The translations under genes and the position numbers were made by a program. Shown here piece by piece: positions 44,795 through 53,787 of a stretch of 64,000 nt of DNA. Origin of the DNA: Pseudomonas sp. TH15 (GTDB lineage Bacteria; Pseudomonadota; Gammaproteobacteria; Pseudomonadales; Pseudomonadaceae); NCBI RefSeq assembly GCF_016651105.1, contig NZ_JAEKEL010000001.1:836001-900000 (forward strand). The letters are read 5' to 3'. The notes below the pieces were generated by a model. The model was not told where the DNA came from and made no database searches. It was given only the letters and a program-made list of their open reading frames with translations. Position 1 is the first letter of the stretch. Each line of letters opens with the position of its first letter.

Positions 44795-44833
44795 AAAAAA
44801 TGGGCCTCCGACTTAATCGGCAGGCCCATTTTT
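44795..44833 (-). terminator. Rho-independent terminator after hup
   Basis: A symmetric stem, AAAAATGGGCCT paired with AGGCCCATTTTT, with an inner CCG/CGG around ACTTAAT. It has T-rich tails on both strands and could work in both directions. It lies 40 bases beyond the hup stop and isolates the T6SS operon from the core genes. Confidence 0.88.
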
Positions 44834-44872
44834 CAATACGGTTCTCCCCGTTATTCAGGGAGTTCGCCGCAA

Positions 44873-45148
44873 TTATGGATTAACGCTGTCTTTCAACGAC
44901 TTGCCTGGCTTGAACGCAACGGTGTTGCTGGCCTTGATTTTAACGGGCTCACCGGTTTGCGGGTTTTTGCCGGTGCGGGCACCGCGGTGACGTTGCAGGA
45001 AGGTACCGAAGCCCACCAGCGTGACGCTGTCCTTGCGGTGCAGAGCGCCGGTAATTTCTTCGAGAACAGCGTTGAGAACGCGGTTGGCCTGCTCTTTGGT
45101 GAGATCTGCTTTTTCAGCGATTGCAGCGGCGAGTTCTGGTTTACGCAT
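44873..45148 (-). CDS. hup: HU-family DNA-binding protein
   Basis: 91 residues, the full size of HU. It starts MRKPELAAAIAEKADLTKEQ and has the beta-arm signature VGFGTFLQRHRGARTGKNP and the C-terminal VAFKPGKSLKD. It bends DNA as a dimer and organises the nucleoid. It is like PA5348 of P. aeruginosa by order (next to the rubredoxin genes). It has its own terminator at 44795-44833 and a 190-base upstream gap that should contain its promoter. Confidence 0.95.
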   Translation of the reverse strand: MRKPELAAAIAEKADLTKEQANRVLNAVLEEITGALHRKDSVTLVGFGTFLQRHRGARTGKNPQTGEPVKIKASNTVAFKPGKSLKDSVNP

Positions 45149-45340
45149 TAGTGAAGCCCCTTTGACGGTTTTTTGTTGTTATGTCCGTGCTGTTCTCGTT
45201 GGAACAGCGCCCAAGGCGCCGCAGGTGCTCTACTCTGCGGCAGACGGGAGTGAGGATGGCACGCACCGAAGAGCCGCGCCAGTCTCGGCGCGACGTTTGT
45301 AGGGGCAAAAGCGGGGTGATTCCGACAGAACGACCGGTAT

Positions 45341-46489
45341 TTACGCCAGCAGGGCCGGAAGCTCTTTGTTCAAAGCGAGTTTTTCCATCACCGCCGCGCC
45401 TGTCAGGGCATAACCGAGCAATTTGCCCGCACCATCACGGCATAGCACCTTGATGTCGGCGCCCTGCCCTTCAACGGTCCAGACGCCCTCAGCGCCCCGT
45501 GGTGGTGGCGAAACTACCAACGGGCAGACCGGGGTTTTCACGGTGATCGGCATCGGGCCGTAGCTGACGGCGGTCGGGTTGCCGGCCAACGTTTGGGCCA
45601 GCGCTCTCGCACAGCTCATCAGGGGCATCACGTACAACAGATTCAGCCCATCGACCTCGGCGCAGTCGCCCAGGGCGTAGATATTGGCGTGGGAAGTCTT
45701 GAGGTGACGATCGACCACCACACCGCGATTGACCTGCACGCCAGCCGCGGCCGCCAGATCGATGCGCGGACGCAGGCCGATAGCCGAGACCACCACATCG
45801 CACGGGATGACCTGGCCGTCGGACAGGTGCGCTTCCAGCCCCTCAGCCACCCGTTGCAGGCGATTAAGCACTGGCCCGAGGTGGAAACGCGCGCCGAGGC
45901 TTTCCAGCCCGGCCTGGACCGCAGCGGCTGCCGCCGGGTGCAGCAGGGTCGGCATGACCTGTTCGCACGGCGCCACCAGCTGCACTTCGTAACCGCCGAG
46001 GATCAGGTCGTTGGCGAACTCGCAACCAATCAGGCCGGCCCCCAGCAGCAACACCCGACGTTTGCCGGCCGCGGCCGCACGAAAGCGTGCGTAGTCTTCC
46101 AGATCATTGATTGGGAACACCGCGTCAGCAGCGTCGCCTTCGATTGGCACGCGCACGGTTTCCGCGCCCCAGGCGAGAATAAGGTCGCGGTAGGGCACGG
46201 CTTCCTCGCCGATCCACAGGCGTTTGTGGCCCGGGTCAATGCCGCTGATGCGCGTGTGGGTGCGCACTTCGGCTTTCAACTGCTCGGCCATGGCGCCCGG
46301 TTCGGCCATGCTCAGGCCGTCGGCGTCTTTGTTTTTACCGAAGCCGGTGGAGAGCATCGGCTTGGAGTAGGAGCGTCCATCATCTGCGGTAATCAGCAGC
46401 AGCGGAGTTTCGCCATCGAGTTTGCGAAACTCCCGGGCCAGGTTGTAGCCCGCCAGGCCGGTACCGACGATCACGACAGGTGCGTTCAT
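45341..46489 (-). CDS. rubB: Rubredoxin-NAD(+) reductase (FAD)
   Basis: 382 residues. An N-terminal FAD-binding loop ([19 protein letters not shown]) and a central NAD-binding loop ([16 protein letters not shown]) are present. The FAD contact [20 protein letters not shown] follows. It moves electrons from NADH to rubredoxin, encoded 20 bases upstream. The pair is like PA5349 with a rubA gene and is known in alkane hydroxylation and oxidative-stress electron transfer. Transcribed with rubA on the minus strand. Confidence 0.93.
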   Translation of the reverse strand: MNAPVVIVGTGLAGYNLAREFRKLDGETPLLLITADDGRSYSKPMLSTGFGKNKDADGLSMAEPGAMAEQLKAEVRTHTRISGIDPGHKRLWIGEEAVPYRDLILAWGAETVRVPIEGDAADAVFPINDLEDYARFRAAAAGKRRVLLLGAGLIGCEFANDLILGGYEVQLVAPCEQVMPTLLHPAAAAAVQAGLESLGARFHLGPVLNRLQRVAEGLEAHLSDGQVIPCDVVVSAIGLRPRIDLAAAAGVQVNRGVVVDRHLKTSHANIYALGDCAEVDGLNLLYVMPLMSCARALAQTLAGNPTAVSYGPMPITVKTPVCPLVVSPPPRGAEGVWTVEGQGADIKVLCRDGAGKLLGYALTGAAVMEKLALNKELPALLA

Positions 46490-46509
46490 TCCTTACTCCT
46501 CTTTTTGTC

Positions 46510-46677
46510 TTAGTTGATTTCGATCATTTCGAAATCCATCTTGCCCACGCCGCAGTCCGGGCACAGCCAATCTGCCGGCACGTCCTGCCACAGAGTCCCC
46601 GGCGCAATGCCGTCATCCGGCCAGCCGTCAGCTTCGTTATAGATCAGGCCGCAGACCACACATTGCCACTTTTTCAT
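46510..46677 (-). CDS. rubA: Rubredoxin
   Basis: 55 residues, ATG 46677 to TAA 46510, the normal rubredoxin length. Two CxxC knuckles, CVVCGLIYNEADGWPDDGI and WLCPDCGVGK, bind one iron. The hallmark aromatic/acidic sequence between them (PGTLWQDVPADW) is intact. It carries single electrons from the reductase encoded downstream. Only one rubA gene is present here, while P. aeruginosa has two in tandem. Confidence 0.96.
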   Translation of the reverse strand: MKKWQCVVCGLIYNEADGWPDDGIAPGTLWQDVPADWLCPDCGVGKMDFEMIEIN

Positions 46678-46878
46678 TCAGTTACTTCCTCAGGATTCAG
46701 GCTTTTGCCGGCACGAACGGTCGATGGGTACAGCGCTGCCGTCCGGCTCAGGGGCGTTTTGTACTGATCGAGCCCGGCAGATGCAAGCGTGTTCGGCGCA
46801 ACGGCGGCCCGGTTCAATCAAAATCGCAGGCTGACATGGTAAGCTCACGGCCTCATTTGCTGCCAATAATGACTCACT

Positions 46879-47442
46879 GTGCCGCACTCAAAATCTCCCT
46901 GCCCGCCCGCGCCATGGCTGCTGCAAAGCCAATTGGCGCCCCGCCCCGACGCGTCTACCCTCGACTGGCTGTTCGACGAAGGCTCCCTGACACGGCGCCT
47001 GATCCGTTTATCGAATGACGGCTTCAGCGTCACGCCGTTGTTCGAGGGCTGGCAAGCGCTGCGCGCCGACGAATGTGCGGCGCTGGAGCTGGCCGAAGGC
47101 AGCGAAGGCTGGGTGCGCGAGGTGTATTTGCGGGGTCATGGCGAGGCGTGGGTGTTCGCCCGCAGCGTTGCATCGCGCAGCGCATTGCAAGGTGACGGCT
47201 TGCACATGGACGAATTGGGCAGTCGCTCATTGGGCGAATTGCTGTTTTGCGACCAGGCGTTTCAGCGCCGGGCGATTGAGGTTTGTCACTATCCTCAAGA
47301 ATGGCTGCCCGCAGAGGTCCGGGCCCCTGAACTGTGGGGCCGGCGCTCGCGTTTCGACCGCGGTGCGCTGAGCGTGCTGGTGGCCGAGATTTTCCTGCCG
47401 ACCTTGTGGCTCGCCACCCGCGCCCATCCGGAGAACTGCTGA
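46879..47442 (+). CDS. ubiC: Chorismate lyase
   Basis: 187 residues from GTG 46879. Family features: the [16 protein letters not shown] start region, [19 protein letters not shown] with the substrate-binding Arg residues, and [11 protein letters not shown] in which the active-site Glu lies. It releases 4-hydroxybenzoate from chorismate, the first step of ubiquinone synthesis. Its stop shares one base with the ubiA start (TGATG), so the two are co-translated. The gap 46678-46878 should contain divergent promoters for this and rubA. Confidence 0.94.
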   Translation: MPHSKSPCPPAPWLLQSQLAPRPDASTLDWLFDEGSLTRRLIRLSNDGFSVTPLFEGWQALRADECAALELAEGSEGWVREVYLRGHGEAWVFARSVASRSALQGDGLHMDELGSRSLGELLFCDQAFQRRAIEVCHYPQEWLPAEVRAPELWGRRSRFDRGALSVLVAEIFLPTLWLATRAHPENC

Positions 47443-48332
47443 TGTACCAGAGCCTGCTCAAGTCCCTGAATCGCCTGAACCCGCGCGCCTGGGACTTCAT
47501 TCAGTTGACCCGCATGGACAAACCGATCGGTATTTACCTGCTGCTGTGGCCGACCCTTTGGGCGCTGTGGATTGCCGGCAAGGGCTCGCCATCATTGGCC
47601 AACATCGTGATTTTCGTCCTCGGCGTGGTGCTGACCCGCGCCGGCGGCTGTGTGATCAATGACTGGGCGGATCGCAAAGTCGACGGCTACGTGAAACGCA
47701 CCGAACAGCGGCCACTGGTGAGCGGCAAGATCAGCTCCAAAGAGGCCCTGATTTTTTTTGCGGTGTTGATGGGCGTGAGTTTTCTGCTGGTGCTTTGCAC
47801 AAACGCACCGACCGTCTGGCTGTCACTGGGTGGCTTGGCGCTGGCTCTCAGCTACCCCTTTATGAAGCGCTACACCTATTATCCGCAAGTGGTTCTAGGC
47901 GCGGCGTTTTCCTGGGGCATGCCGATGGCGTTCACCGCCGAGACCGGTGAATTGCCGGCGGCGGCATGGTTGCTATGGATTGCCAATCTGCTGTGGACCG
48001 TGGGTTACGACACGTATTACGCGATGACCGACCGCGATGACGATTTGAAGATCGGGGTGAAGTCGACGGCGATTCTGTTTGGCGACGCGGACCGGGCGAT
48101 CATTCTGACGTTGCAGGGTCTGGCGCTGGGTTGCCTGTTGCTGGCCGGGTCGAAATTCCAGCTCGGTGGCTGGTTCCACCTCGGTTTGCTGGCGGCGGCG
48201 GGCTGTTTTGCCTGGGAGTTCTGGTACACCCGCGGCAAGGATCGGATGCGCTGCTTCAAGGCGTTTTTGCACAACCACTGGGCCGGGCTGGCGATTTTCG
48301 TCGGGATTGTGCTGGATTACGCGTTGCGTTGA
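47442..48332 (+). CDS. ubiA: 4-hydroxybenzoate octaprenyltransferase
   Basis: 296 residues from ATG 47442, inside the ubiC stop. It is an integral membrane enzyme with about eight helices. Two Asp-rich motifs are intact: [19 protein letters not shown] and [19 protein letters not shown]. It attaches the polyprenyl tail to 4-hydroxybenzoate. The gene contains a run of eight T (47752-47759) in a correct frame, a useful control when judging homopolymer frameshifts elsewhere in the window. Confidence 0.96.
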   Translation: MYQSLLKSLNRLNPRAWDFIQLTRMDKPIGIYLLLWPTLWALWIAGKGSPSLANIVIFVLGVVLTRAGGCVINDWADRKVDGYVKRTEQRPLVSGKISSKEALIFFAVLMGVSFLLVLCTNAPTVWLSLGGLALALSYPFMKRYTYYPQVVLGAAFSWGMPMAFTAETGELPAAAWLLWIANLLWTVGYDTYYAMTDRDDDLKIGVKSTAILFGDADRAIILTLQGLALGCLLLAGSKFQLGGWFHLGLLAAAGCFAWEFWYTRGKDRMRCFKAFLHNHWAGLAIFVGIVLDYALR

Positions 48333-48338
48333 CGCTCG

Positions 48339-48416
48339 AAAAAGATCGCAGCCTTCGGCAGCGCCTACATAGGATCGTATTTCAATGTAGGCGCTGCCGG
48401 AGGCTGCGATCTTTTT
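48339..48416. repeat. Long inverted repeat after ubiA, probable terminator
   Basis: Two 32-base arms (48339-48370 and 48385-48416) with few mismatches; the core is AAAAAGATCGCAGCC. The outer end gives a T-run on either strand. It sits between the convergent ubiA and the gene at 48442-48819, so it can terminate both. The GATCGCAGCCT core also occurs in the pst operon hairpin at 60786-60884. Confidence 0.8.
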
Positions 48417-48441
48417 AGCAGTTCAAATCAATGTACACAGA

Positions 48442-48819
48442 TCAATGCTTCGGCATGTGCCACATATCTTTGAAGCCTTCGCCCATCTTGTCACCCGGCT
48501 TTTTATCCTTCATGAAGGTGTACAGCGGTTTGCCGTCATAAGCCCACTGCATCATGCCGTCATCGCGCTTGATCGGCGCGAATTTGCCTTCGGCCTTGGC
48601 GTCTGCAGGGGCCATCATTGGTGGCCACATCTTCATACAATCACCGTTGCACATCGATTTGCCGCCCATGTCCTTGTCGAACGTATAAACCGTCATGCCT
48701 TTATGATCGGTCATCATCCCGTCTTTCATCATCACCGGGTCGGCAGCGAACGCCATTGACGGCAAAGCCAGGGCAGCGGCCAACATCAGGGCCTTGAAGG
48801 AGAACGTGTATTGAGTCAT
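48442..48819 (-). CDS. Exported COG4315-type repeat protein
   Basis: 125 residues with a signal peptide ending at SMAFAADP. It has the conserved MTVYTFDKD and PLYTFMKDKKPGD motifs (Yx[FWY]xxD repeats, PF03640 type) and CNGDCMKMWPP between them. It is methionine-rich (MMKDGMMTDHKGM), which suggests metal binding, although its biochemical role is unknown in the family. It is convergent with ubiA and divergent from phoB; the gap to phoB holds the Pho box. Confidence 0.85.
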   Translation of the reverse strand: MTQYTFSFKALMLAAALALPSMAFAADPVMMKDGMMTDHKGMTVYTFDKDMGGKSMCNGDCMKMWPPMMAPADAKAEGKFAPIKRDDGMMQWAYDGKPLYTFMKDKKPGDKMGEGFKDMWHMPKH

Positions 48820-48899
48820 GGAAACCTTCTCTTGTGGTTGTCAGGATTCGGAATTAGAGCTTAGCCCAGGTTCATGACAATCGCAGAGCGACTAAAATA

Positions 48900-48917
48900 C
48901 TGTCACACGACTGCAAT
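48900..48917 (+). promoter_or_regulatory. Pho box upstream of phoB
   Basis: CTGTCAC ACGA CTGCAAT: two 7-base half sites with a 4-base spacer, against the consensus CTGTCAT-N4-CTGTCAT (one mismatch in the first, two in the second). It lies 54 bases before the phoB start and implies autoregulation of phoBR under phosphate starvation. Confidence 0.75.
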
Positions 48918-48970
48918 AATTCCGTTATCTAATGCGGCGCAAGACAGTTAAATGACAAGAGGATTAAGGC

Positions 48971-49660
48971 ATGGTTGGCAGGAGCATTCTGATCGTCGAC
49001 GACGAAGCGCCCATTCGCGAAATGATCGCCGTTGCGTTGGAAATGGCCGGCTATGACTGCCTGGAGGCTGAGAACTCCCAACAGGCCCACGCCATCATCG
49101 TCGACCGCAAGCCGGACCTGATCCTGCTCGACTGGATGCTGCCCGGCACCTCCGGCATTGAGCTGGCCCGACGCCTCAAGCGCGATGAGCTGACCGGGGA
49201 CATCCCGATCATCATGCTCACCGCCAAGGGTGAAGAGGACAACAAGATCCAGGGCCTGGAAGTCGGCGCTGACGACTACATCACCAAACCGTTTTCCCCC
49301 CGTGAGCTGGTGGCGCGCCTCAAAGCCGTGCTGCGCCGCGCCGGCCCGACCGATGGCGAAGCGCCAATCGAAGTCGGCGGCCTGCTGCTGGACCCGATCA
49401 GCCACCGCGTGACCATCGACGGCAAACCCGCCGAGATGGGCCCGACCGAATACCGTTTGCTGCAATTCTTCATGACTCACCAGGAACGCGCCTACACCCG
49501 TGGCCAGTTGCTGGATCAGGTCTGGGGCGGCAATGTCTATGTTGAAGAGCGCACCGTCGACGTGCACATCCGGCGCCTGCGCAAAGCCCTCGGCGATGCC
49601 TACGAAAATCTGGTACAAACCGTGCGCGGCACCGGCTACCGGTTTTCCACCAAGGCCTGA
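48971..49660 (+). CDS. phoB: Phosphate regulon response regulator PhoB
   Basis: 229 residues, as in other PhoB proteins. The receiver domain has the acidic pair in [13 protein letters not shown], the phosphorylated Asp in [15 protein letters not shown] (about 53), and the Lys of [13 protein letters not shown]. The winged-helix output domain ends [14 protein letters not shown] and [12 protein letters not shown] follows AAGAGGATTAAGGC. It activates Pho-box promoters such as those at 48900 and 61997 when phosphorylated by PhoR, encoded 38 bases downstream. Confidence 0.97.
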   Translation: MVGRSILIVDDEAPIREMIAVALEMAGYDCLEAENSQQAHAIIVDRKPDLILLDWMLPGTSGIELARRLKRDELTGDIPIIMLTAKGEEDNKIQGLEVGADDYITKPFSPRELVARLKAVLRRAGPTDGEAPIEVGGLLLDPISHRVTIDGKPAEMGPTEYRLLQFFMTHQERAYTRGQLLDQVWGGNVYVEERTVDVHIRRLRKALGDAYENLVQTVRGTGYRFSTKA

Positions 49661-49698
49661 GCTGACCGCCCGGCTCGCTGACAAGGACGCATGTTTCC

Positions 49699-51021
49699 GT
49701 GAACCAAAACTGGCATGGCACCCTGATTCGCCACATGCTGTTGCTGGTCACCGCCTGCCTGGTGATCGGCTTGATTACCGGCTACTACGGCTGGAGCCTC
49801 GCGGCGGGCCTGGGTCTTTACCTGGCCTGGACGCTCAAGCAGCTATCGCGCCTGCACGAATGGCTGCGCCTACATAAACCCGATGAAGCACCGCCCGATG
49901 GCTATGGCTTGTGGGGCGAAGTGTTCGACAGCATTTATCACCTGCAACGCCGCGACCAACGAGTGCGCGGGCGCCTGCAAGCGGTGATCGACCGGGTCCA
50001 GGAGTCCACCGCCGCGCTCAAAGACGCGGTGATCATGCTCGACAGCGACGGCAACCTGGAATGGTGGAACCGCGCCGCCGAGACCCTGCTCGGCCTCAAG
50101 ACTCCGCAAGACAGCGGCCAACCGGTGACCAACCTGGTGCGCCATCCGCGCTTCAAGGAATACTTCGAGCAGGACAGCTACGCCGAGCCGCTGGAAATCC
50201 CTTCGCCGATTAATGATCGCCTACGCATTCAGCTGTACATCACTCGCTACGGCAACAACGAACACTTAATGCTGGTACGCGACGTCACGCGCATCCATCA
50301 GTTGGAGCAGATGCGCAAAGACTTCATCGCCAACGTTTCCCACGAGCTGCGCACGCCGCTGACGGTGATCTGCGGCTATCTGGAAACCCTGCTCGACAAC
50401 GTCGAGGACGTGAACCCGCGCTGGACCCGCGCCTTGCAGCAGATGCAACAGCAAGGTGGGCGCATGCAGACCTTGCTCAACGACCTGCTGCTACTGGCCA
50501 AACTGGAAGCCACCGATTACCCGTCGGACAACCAGCCGGTGCCCATCGACGGCTTGCTGAAATCGATCAAGAGCGATGCTCAACAGTTGTCCGCGCAAAA
50601 GAATCAGCGCATCACCCTGGAAGCCGACCCGACGATCCTGCTCAAGGGCAGCGAAGCCGAATTGCGCAGTGCGTTCTCCAACCTGGTGTTCAACGCGGTG
50701 AAATACACCCCGGCCGAAGGCAATATCCGCATTCGCTGGTGGGGCGATGAACAAGGCGCGCACCTGAGCGTGCAGGATTCCGGGATCGGCATCGACAGCA
50801 AACACCTGCCGCGCCTGACCGAGCGCTTCTACCGCGTCGATTCCAGCCGCAACTCCAACACCGGGGGCACCGGCCTTGGGCTGGCGATCGTCAAACACGT
50901 ACTGCTGCGCCATCGTGCGCGGATGGAAATCAGCAGCGTGCCGGGGCATGGCAGCACCTTTACCTGCCATTTCGCGCCGGCCCAGGTGACCAAAACCCGG
51001 GTTATCAGCGCGGCCGACTAG
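49699..51021 (+). CDS. phoR: Phosphate regulon sensor kinase PhoR
   Basis: 440 residues from GTG 49699. Two hydrophobic stretches at the N-terminus (about 10-50) anchor it. A PAS domain follows (VIMLDSDGNLEWWNRAAETL). The HisKA box FIANVSHELRTPLTVI carries the phosphorylated His, and the ATPase domain has NLVFNAVKYTP and GTGLGLAIVKH. There is no large periplasmic domain, normal for PhoR. It senses phosphate through PstSCAB-PhoU, encoded 4 kb away in this window. Confidence 0.97.
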   Translation: MNQNWHGTLIRHMLLLVTACLVIGLITGYYGWSLAAGLGLYLAWTLKQLSRLHEWLRLHKPDEAPPDGYGLWGEVFDSIYHLQRRDQRVRGRLQAVIDRVQESTAALKDAVIMLDSDGNLEWWNRAAETLLGLKTPQDSGQPVTNLVRHPRFKEYFEQDSYAEPLEIPSPINDRLRIQLYITRYGNNEHLMLVRDVTRIHQLEQMRKDFIANVSHELRTPLTVICGYLETLLDNVEDVNPRWTRALQQMQQQGGRMQTLLNDLLLLAKLEATDYPSDNQPVPIDGLLKSIKSDAQQLSAQKNQRITLEADPTILLKGSEAELRSAFSNLVFNAVKYTPAEGNIRIRWWGDEQGAHLSVQDSGIGIDSKHLPRLTERFYRVDSSRNSNTGGTGLGLAIVKHVLLRHRARMEISSVPGHGSTFTCHFAPAQVTKTRVISAAD

Positions 51022-51144
51022 TACCGGCCAGCACTCGCCACTAGTCAATCCACATGTCAGCCGCTACATTGGCTGTCTTGTGCCTGCCCTTCAGGCACCG
51101 CATTTCCCCCTTATTTGAATACACGGAAACCGCAAAACTCCATC

Positions 51145-52485
51145 ATGGACCCATCCCCTGGCTTGACCCTCGCGACACTCTTCGCCGATTTCGGCATGAT
51201 TCTTTTTGCTCTGATCCTGGTTTTGCTCAACGGATTTTTCGTTGCGGCGGAATTTGCCATGGTCAAACTGCGCTCGACCCGGGTCGAGTCCATCGCTGAA
51301 AAAAACGGCTGGCGCGGACACATCCTGCGCACCGTGCACAGTCAGCTCGATGCGTACCTCTCGGCCTGCCAGTTGGGTATCACCCTCGCCTCCCTGGGCC
51401 TGGGTTGGGTCGGCGAGCCGGCTTTCGCACACATCCTCGAACCGATGCTCGGTGCCGTCGGCGTGCAATCGCCGGAAGTGATCAAAGGCGTGTCGTTCTT
51501 TGCCGCGTTCTTCGTCATTTCGTACCTGCACATCGTGGTCGGTGAGCTGGCGCCCAAGTCGTGGGCCATTCGCAAACCGGAGCTGCTGTCGCTCTGGACC
51601 GCCGTGCCGCTGTACCTGTTCTACTGGGCGATGTACCCGGCCATTTACCTGCTAAATGCCAGCGCCAACACGATCCTGCGAATCGCCGGCCAGGGTGAAC
51701 CCGGCCCGCATCACGAGCACCATTACAGCCGTGAAGAACTGAAACTGATCCTGCACTCCAGCCGTGGCCAGGACCCGAGCGACCAAGGCATGCGTGTTTT
51801 GGCGTCGGCCGTGGAAATGGGCGAACTGGAAGTGGTGGACTGGGCCAACTCCCGGGAAGACCTGGTGACGCTGGAGTTCAACGCGCCGCTCAAGGAAATC
51901 CTCGCGCTGTTCCGTCGCCACAAGTTCAGCCGTTACCCGGTGTACGACAGCGACCGCCAGGAGTTCGTCGGCCTGCTGCACATCAAGGATCTACTGCTGG
52001 AATTGGCCGCTCTGGACCACATTCCCGAGTCGTTCAACCTGGCGGAGCTGACCCGCCCGCTGGAACGCATTTCGCGGCACATGCCGCTGTCGCAATTGCT
52101 GGAACAGTTCCGCAAGGGCGGCTCGCACTTCGCAGTGGTCGAAGAAGCCGACGGCAACATCATCGGCTACCTGACCATGGAAGACGTGCTGGAAGTGTTG
52201 GTGGGCGACATTCAGGACGAACACCGCAAGGCCGAACGCGGGATCCTCGCGTATCAGCCGGGTAAGCTGCTGGTACGCGGCGATACGCCGCTGTTCAAGG
52301 TTGAACGCCTGCTGGGCATCGACCTGGACCACATCGAAGCCGAAACCCTCGCCGGGCTGGTCTACGAAACCCTGAAACGGGTGCCGGAAGAGGAAGAAGT
52401 GCTGGAAGTCGAAGGGCTGCGGATCATCATCAAGAAGATGAAAGGACCGAAGATCATTTTGGCCAAGGTGTTGATGCTGGATTGA
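51145..52485 (+). CDS. CorC/HlyC-family membrane protein with CBS domains
   Basis: 446 residues from ATG 51145; an in-frame TTG at 51115 is also possible, and neither has a strong binding site. An N-terminal CNNM/DUF21 domain has about four hydrophobic segments (MILFALILVLLNGFFVAAEF, LGITLASLGLGWVG). A CBS pair (about 205-330) and a C-terminal CorC_HlyC domain (LRIIIKKMKGPKIILAKVL) follow. The family is linked to Mg/Co efflux, though older annotation says hemolysin. The location next to phoR is conserved in Pseudomonas. Confidence 0.92.
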   Translation: MDPSPGLTLATLFADFGMILFALILVLLNGFFVAAEFAMVKLRSTRVESIAEKNGWRGHILRTVHSQLDAYLSACQLGITLASLGLGWVGEPAFAHILEPMLGAVGVQSPEVIKGVSFFAAFFVISYLHIVVGELAPKSWAIRKPELLSLWTAVPLYLFYWAMYPAIYLLNASANTILRIAGQGEPGPHHEHHYSREELKLILHSSRGQDPSDQGMRVLASAVEMGELEVVDWANSREDLVTLEFNAPLKEILALFRRHKFSRYPVYDSDRQEFVGLLHIKDLLLELAALDHIPESFNLAELTRPLERISRHMPLSQLLEQFRKGGSHFAVVEEADGNIIGYLTMEDVLEVLVGDIQDEHRKAERGILAYQPGKLLVRGDTPLFKVERLLGIDLDHIEAETLAGLVYETLKRVPEEEEVLEVEGLRIIIKKMKGPKIILAKVLMLD

Positions 52486-52512
52486 TTGCAACACCGTTGG
52501 CGGGCGGGCTCT

Positions 52513-52663
52513 TGTGGCGAGGGAGCTTGCTCCCGCTGGGCTGCGAAGCGGCCCCAAACCCCGCAGCCGCATAGATCCTGACACACCGCATTCATAGGCT
52601 TTGGGACGGCTTCGCCATCCAACGGGGGCAAGCCCCCTCGCCACAGCAAGCCCCCTCGCCACA
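52513..52663. repeat. REP doublet with tandem end duplication
   Basis: Inverted REP units of the TGTGGCGAGGG family, the same as at 30632-30763. The right end has an 18-base unit (GCAAGCCCCCTCGCCACA) repeated directly at 52628-52645 and 52646-52663. It lies between convergent genes and may act as a transcription barrier. Confidence 0.8.
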
Positions 52664-52680
52664 ATTTATCTACCTCGCGC

Positions 52681-53577
52681 TCACTGCTTGCCCAACGCAA
52701 AGTTGGGCAACGCGCCTACCGGTTGATTGAACTGGTACGGTATCGACACCAACCCCAAACCGGTATTGCGCTGCACCACAAAATGCAGGTGCGGCCCGCT
52801 GCTGTTGCCGGTGTTGCCCGATAGCGCCAACGCACTGCCGACCACCACCCGCTGACCTTCGCGCACGCTCACCGAGCCTTGCTTGAGGTGCAGGTACACG
52901 CCCATGGTCCCGTCATCGTGCAACACCCGTACGAAATTACCTGACGGATCATTGCCACGGCCGTTCTGGTCATTCTCGGTTTTCACCACCATGCCGGCTC
53001 GCGCCGCAATGATCGGCGTGCCTTCAGGCATGGCGATGTCCAAGGCGTAGCGGTTCTTGGCGCCAAAGTGGCTGTATTGGCCATTGGCGCCCTGGCTCAA
53101 GCGAAACGGACCACCGAGCCACGGGAAGGGATAACGATAGCTCTGAGCGGCGCCTGAAGGGTCGCCCATGGAGTATTGGAAGCTCGGGGTATACACCAGC
53201 GGCTTGCCGCCGGTAATCGCCGTCAGCAGCGCCAGCCGCGAGTTACTGCGCGCCGGCAAAACCCGGCGTATCGGCTGGCTCGGCGCCCCCTTGACGTTAC
53301 TCAACCCGGCAAAGCTCAGCTCGACCTCCACCGGCGCATACAAGTCGTTGCGCACAAACACCACATCCACGCCCTTCTGCTTCTTGATGTCGAGGTACAC
53401 CTGACGCTCAAGGTGCTCGACCATCCGGTCCCGAAAGACGAATACCTGAGAGCCTTTCGTGGGTTGGTCGCTGTAGGAGACCACGCCATTGGCATCGGTG
53501 GATTTGTAAATGGTCATGGCCACAGCCGAGGTGGAGGCCATGAAAAGACCACAGAAAAACAGCAGGCGCGCGAGCAT
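52681..53577 (-). CDS. Periplasmic M23-family peptidase with DUF4124 domain
   Basis: 298 residues from ATG 53577; a TTG two codons earlier is possible. A signal peptide (ARLLFFCGLFMASTSAVA) is followed by a DUF4124 domain (IYKSTDANGVVSYSDQPTKG). The C-terminal half is a LytM/M23 domain with NRYALDIAMPEGTPIIAARA, MGVYLHLKQGSVSV and SSGPHLHFVVQRN, carrying the zinc and catalytic His residues. It should cleave peptide crosslinks in the cell's own wall or act as an amidase activator. The gene is convergent with the CorC gene. Confidence 0.9.
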   Translation of the reverse strand: MLARLLFFCGLFMASTSAVAMTIYKSTDANGVVSYSDQPTKGSQVFVFRDRMVEHLERQVYLDIKKQKGVDVVFVRNDLYAPVEVELSFAGLSNVKGAPSQPIRRVLPARSNSRLALLTAITGGKPLVYTPSFQYSMGDPSGAAQSYRYPFPWLGGPFRLSQGANGQYSHFGAKNRYALDIAMPEGTPIIAARAGMVVKTENDQNGRGNDPSGNFVRVLHDDGTMGVYLHLKQGSVSVREGQRVVVGSALALSGNTGNSSGPHLHFVVQRNTGLGLVSIPYQFNQPVGALPNFALGKQ

Positions 53578-53699
53578 TGGCAAGAGTCTGTCGAGGAAGG
53601 CCTGGGGAGGAGCCTAGCAGGTGCAATGGACCTGGGTAGTCGGCAGATGTTTCAAAATGGGGGACTTCAGGAAAGAGGTGTGGTGAATTTGATGGCCCC

Positions 53700-53766
53700 T
53701 TCGCGAGCAAGCCCGCTCCCACATTGGAATGCATTTCAAATGTGGGAGCTAGCTTGCTCGCGATAG
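53700..53766. repeat. REP hairpin
   Basis: Inverted units TCGCGAGCAAGCCCGCTCCC and GTGGGAGCTAGCTTGCTCGCG around a short loop. It is the common GTGGGAGC...GCTCGCGA family, also found at 56611-56695 and 62055-62130. It lies 20 bases past the end of the response regulator gene and before the peptidase. Confidence 0.85.
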
Positions 53767-53787
53767 CGGACTGGCAGGCGACGAAGA

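Noticed and set aside
44464..44829. Possible genes in the T6SS upstream gap
   Set aside because: The frames overlap the hup terminator or lack binding sites, and their sequence is not protein-like.
47334..47441. N-terminal extension of ubiA
   Set aside because: It lies inside ubiC in another frame; the TGATG junction gives the normal UbiA start.
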